From the NCBI RefSeq assembly GCF_004379255.2, contig NC_056053.1, forward strand, positions 18,844,188-18,908,187: a DNA stretch of 64,000 bases, given 5' to 3'. Positions 62,407-64,000 of the stretch are shown one piece after another. The position numbers and the translations under genes were made by a program. Each line of letters opens with the position of its first letter. Position 1 is the stretch's first letter. Source of the stretch: Salvia splendens. Lineage: Eukaryota; Streptophyta; Magnoliopsida; Lamiales; Lamiaceae. Under the pieces are notes generated by a model that saw only the letters and a list, made by a program, of their open reading frames with translations, was not told where the DNA came from and did no database searches.

Positions 62407-62648
62407 TTTGCTACTGTTTTTGCTTTTTTCCTAGCAGATTACTTCTTATCATGTGTTTGAAATTTAGATTATTTGATTCCTGCTTGCATTGTATTTTAAC
62501 CCTTTACTCACATTCATCTCTCTCCACAATTGTGATTTCTTGCTAGGTCAATACTTTTTTCTGTTTAAATACTTGAACCAAGAAGCACATAAGTTCTTGC
62601 TAGTTCAATGAGTATTTTACTAATATTATCATTATTGGACCTATTAAG
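62407..62648 (+). other. 3' flank of PIRL gene
   Basis: Probable 3' UTR and downstream sequence. No other feature was seen. Confidence 0.5.
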
Positions 62649-62650
62649 TA

Positions 62651-62901
62651 CTCCCTCCGTCCCACATAATTTGGGACACTTTGACCGGGCACGAGTTTTA
62701 AGAAATGTAATGAAAAGTGAGTTGAAAAAGTTAGTGGAATATGAGTCCTACTTTTATATATTAGTTTTATAATTAAATATGAGTAGGAATGAGTTAGTGG
62801 AATGTGGGTCCACTACCAAAAATGGTAAAAGTGAAATGGGTCAAATTATGTGGGACGTCCCGAAATGGAAAACTGTGTCAAATTATGTGGGACGGAGGGA
62901 G
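62651..62901. mobile_element. Stowaway-like MITE
   Basis: It begins CTCCCTCCGTCCCACATAAT after TA and ends aaattatgtgggacggaggg plus ag before TA. The 25-bp TIRs are almost perfect. About 251 bp. Confidence 0.93.
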
Positions 62902-62903
62902 TA

Positions 62904-63819
62904 ACAAATATTGTAAAATTCGTTGGATTTTATTTAATGCACAGTCATAAACCAAAATTTAAATGAGAGAATAACATAGGCTGATATAATAACTAAAATA
63001 AAGTGTAAAATAAAGTGTAAAACCAAACTTTAATATTAATATAGTGTAATACATGTACTATGCACAAATATTATAAGAATTCATATTTCTGAAAGTTGTA
63101 GTTTGTATATTTGATATTGATAATAATTTGATAAATAATATAGAAATATAAGTATAATAATAATATATCTGCAACATTTTTGTTACAAATAATCGGGTGG
63201 GCCTCTGCATAGCCCAAACATAAAAGACATGCATGCTTTAATATCATATAGTATGTTCCAAGGACAACCCAATTAATTAAAGCCCCACTTTAATTTTGTT
63301 GCTCTTATTCTATACTCACTTGTTCTTTTTATTAAAATTGCCAAGATACTACAAAATAGTTGTTTATATTTTATTTTGTATTGTCTGCAATAAGAATAAA
63401 ACAAAAAACACAGTAAAAAAAAAAGATAAGTAATTGAAAAATAAGTATGAATACAGTAGCCGATACCGCTTGCACACAAAATACTAGAACACATTTAATA
63501 TTTTTACTTATAAAATTGCAAACCGTCTAAGTCAATAAGATATGGAGTATTACATTAATTTAGGTAAAAAGAAATGCTTATAATTAATTTAGGGAGAAAA
63601 TATTATCCTAAAAAAACATAAAATTAATTGGTGAGCAACGATTTAACTATTCTTTGTTTATATTTATGAGCTTGGAACCTAATATAATGATATTATTTCT
63701 CAGCGTGACGATAATTATAATCAAAGTGGAGCGTAATGTTAATTCCACTGAAAATACATGATACTTTGTTGGTGATTTTGCCTAAATGGTATAACTTTTC
63801 GTTCACTATGCATCCCTAT
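62904..63819. other. AT-rich intergenic stretch, nothing recognised
   Basis: No supported gene or repeat end was found in about 0.9 kb. Confidence 0.5.
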
Positions 63820-63849
63820 GAGTAAAAAAAAGGATTACCACAGTCAACA

Positions 63850-64000
63850 TATAGGTTCAACCCAAATCCGATGGGATGATCCGATTAGTCTGTTGGAATT
63901 TGAGGGTTAGGGTTGAAAAATTGCAGCCCGATTGCAGACGGGTTAAGTGGGTCATCTTGATAGGTTGGCCCGTTGTTCTGCAAAAAATAAGGTTTTTTTA
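63850..64000. mobile_element. Fragment related to the hAT-like family, cut by the window end
   Basis: The words gagggttagggttgaaaaattgcagcccg, gacgggtta and ggttggcccg match the subterminal sequence of the 56251-57507 element (gggttagggttgtaatttcgcagcccg). No terminus is visible inside the window. Confidence 0.5.

Overview
This window is nuclear DNA from a flowering plant, almost certainly a eudicot. The reading frames are split by short, AT-rich GT-AG introns. The gene set is typical of plants: apoplastic subtilase, chloroplast rubredoxin, DGAT2, protein phosphatase 7, NADPH-thioredoxin reductase, and a plant Ras-group LRR protein. The spaces between genes are AT-rich and filled with plant transposon families. 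The species cannot be determined from the sequence alone. No bacterial, organellar, rRNA, tRNA or CRISPR features were seen.

Seven protein-coding genes can be modelled, and all exon phases close. (1) 8405-9046 (-) encodes a small plastid-targeted two-helix membrane protein of unknown function. (2) 9858-13330 (-) is an 11-exon subtilisin-like protease of 755 residues. (3) 19531-20106 (-) is an intronless membrane-anchored chloroplast rubredoxin (RBD1 type). (4) 31179-35044 (+) is a 9-exon DGAT2 of 337 residues. (5) 35993-40268 (-) is a 5-exon protein phosphatase 7. (6) 51784-54992 (+) is a two-exon NADPH-thioredoxin reductase with an N-terminal presequence. (7) 60338-62406 (+) is a plant intracellular Ras-group-related LRR protein of 546 residues. 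The genes do not form a pathway cluster; they are ordinary independent plant genes.

The rest is a dense, nested transposon landscape, and many elements have clear ends and target-site duplications (TSDs). These include a tRNA-derived SINE (340-796), a 5'-truncated LINE (6469-8217), and five PIF/Harbinger-like elements with three-base TSDs (3143-5202, 24879-26325, 28522-30438, 30442-30929, and the pair 41236-41748 and 41778-42009 counted together). There are three hAT-like elements with 8-bp TSDs (16229-16929, 18061-18556, 56251-57507). Mutator-like elements with long terminal inverted repeats lie at 14335-14624, 21043-22055, 26604-27510 and 50323-51667. The last is a Pack-MULE carrying a broken TPR-gene fragment, and it ends about 110 bp before the thioredoxin reductase start codon. 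Stowaway-like MITEs are scattered throughout. The 42.4-50.3 kb block is a nest of LTR-derived sequence: a TRIM, two copies of a ~1.54-kb LTR, a copia 3' end, and a 1.7-kb solo LTR inserted in one of the copies.

The most interesting points are a 70-bp tandem duplication that copies the thioredoxin reductase 5' splice site, the Pack-MULE beside that gene, a GC-AG intron in the subtilase, a palindromic insertion in the last LRR-gene intron, and two Harbinger derivatives sharing one TAA and carrying complementary remnants. No clearly new biological system was recognised.
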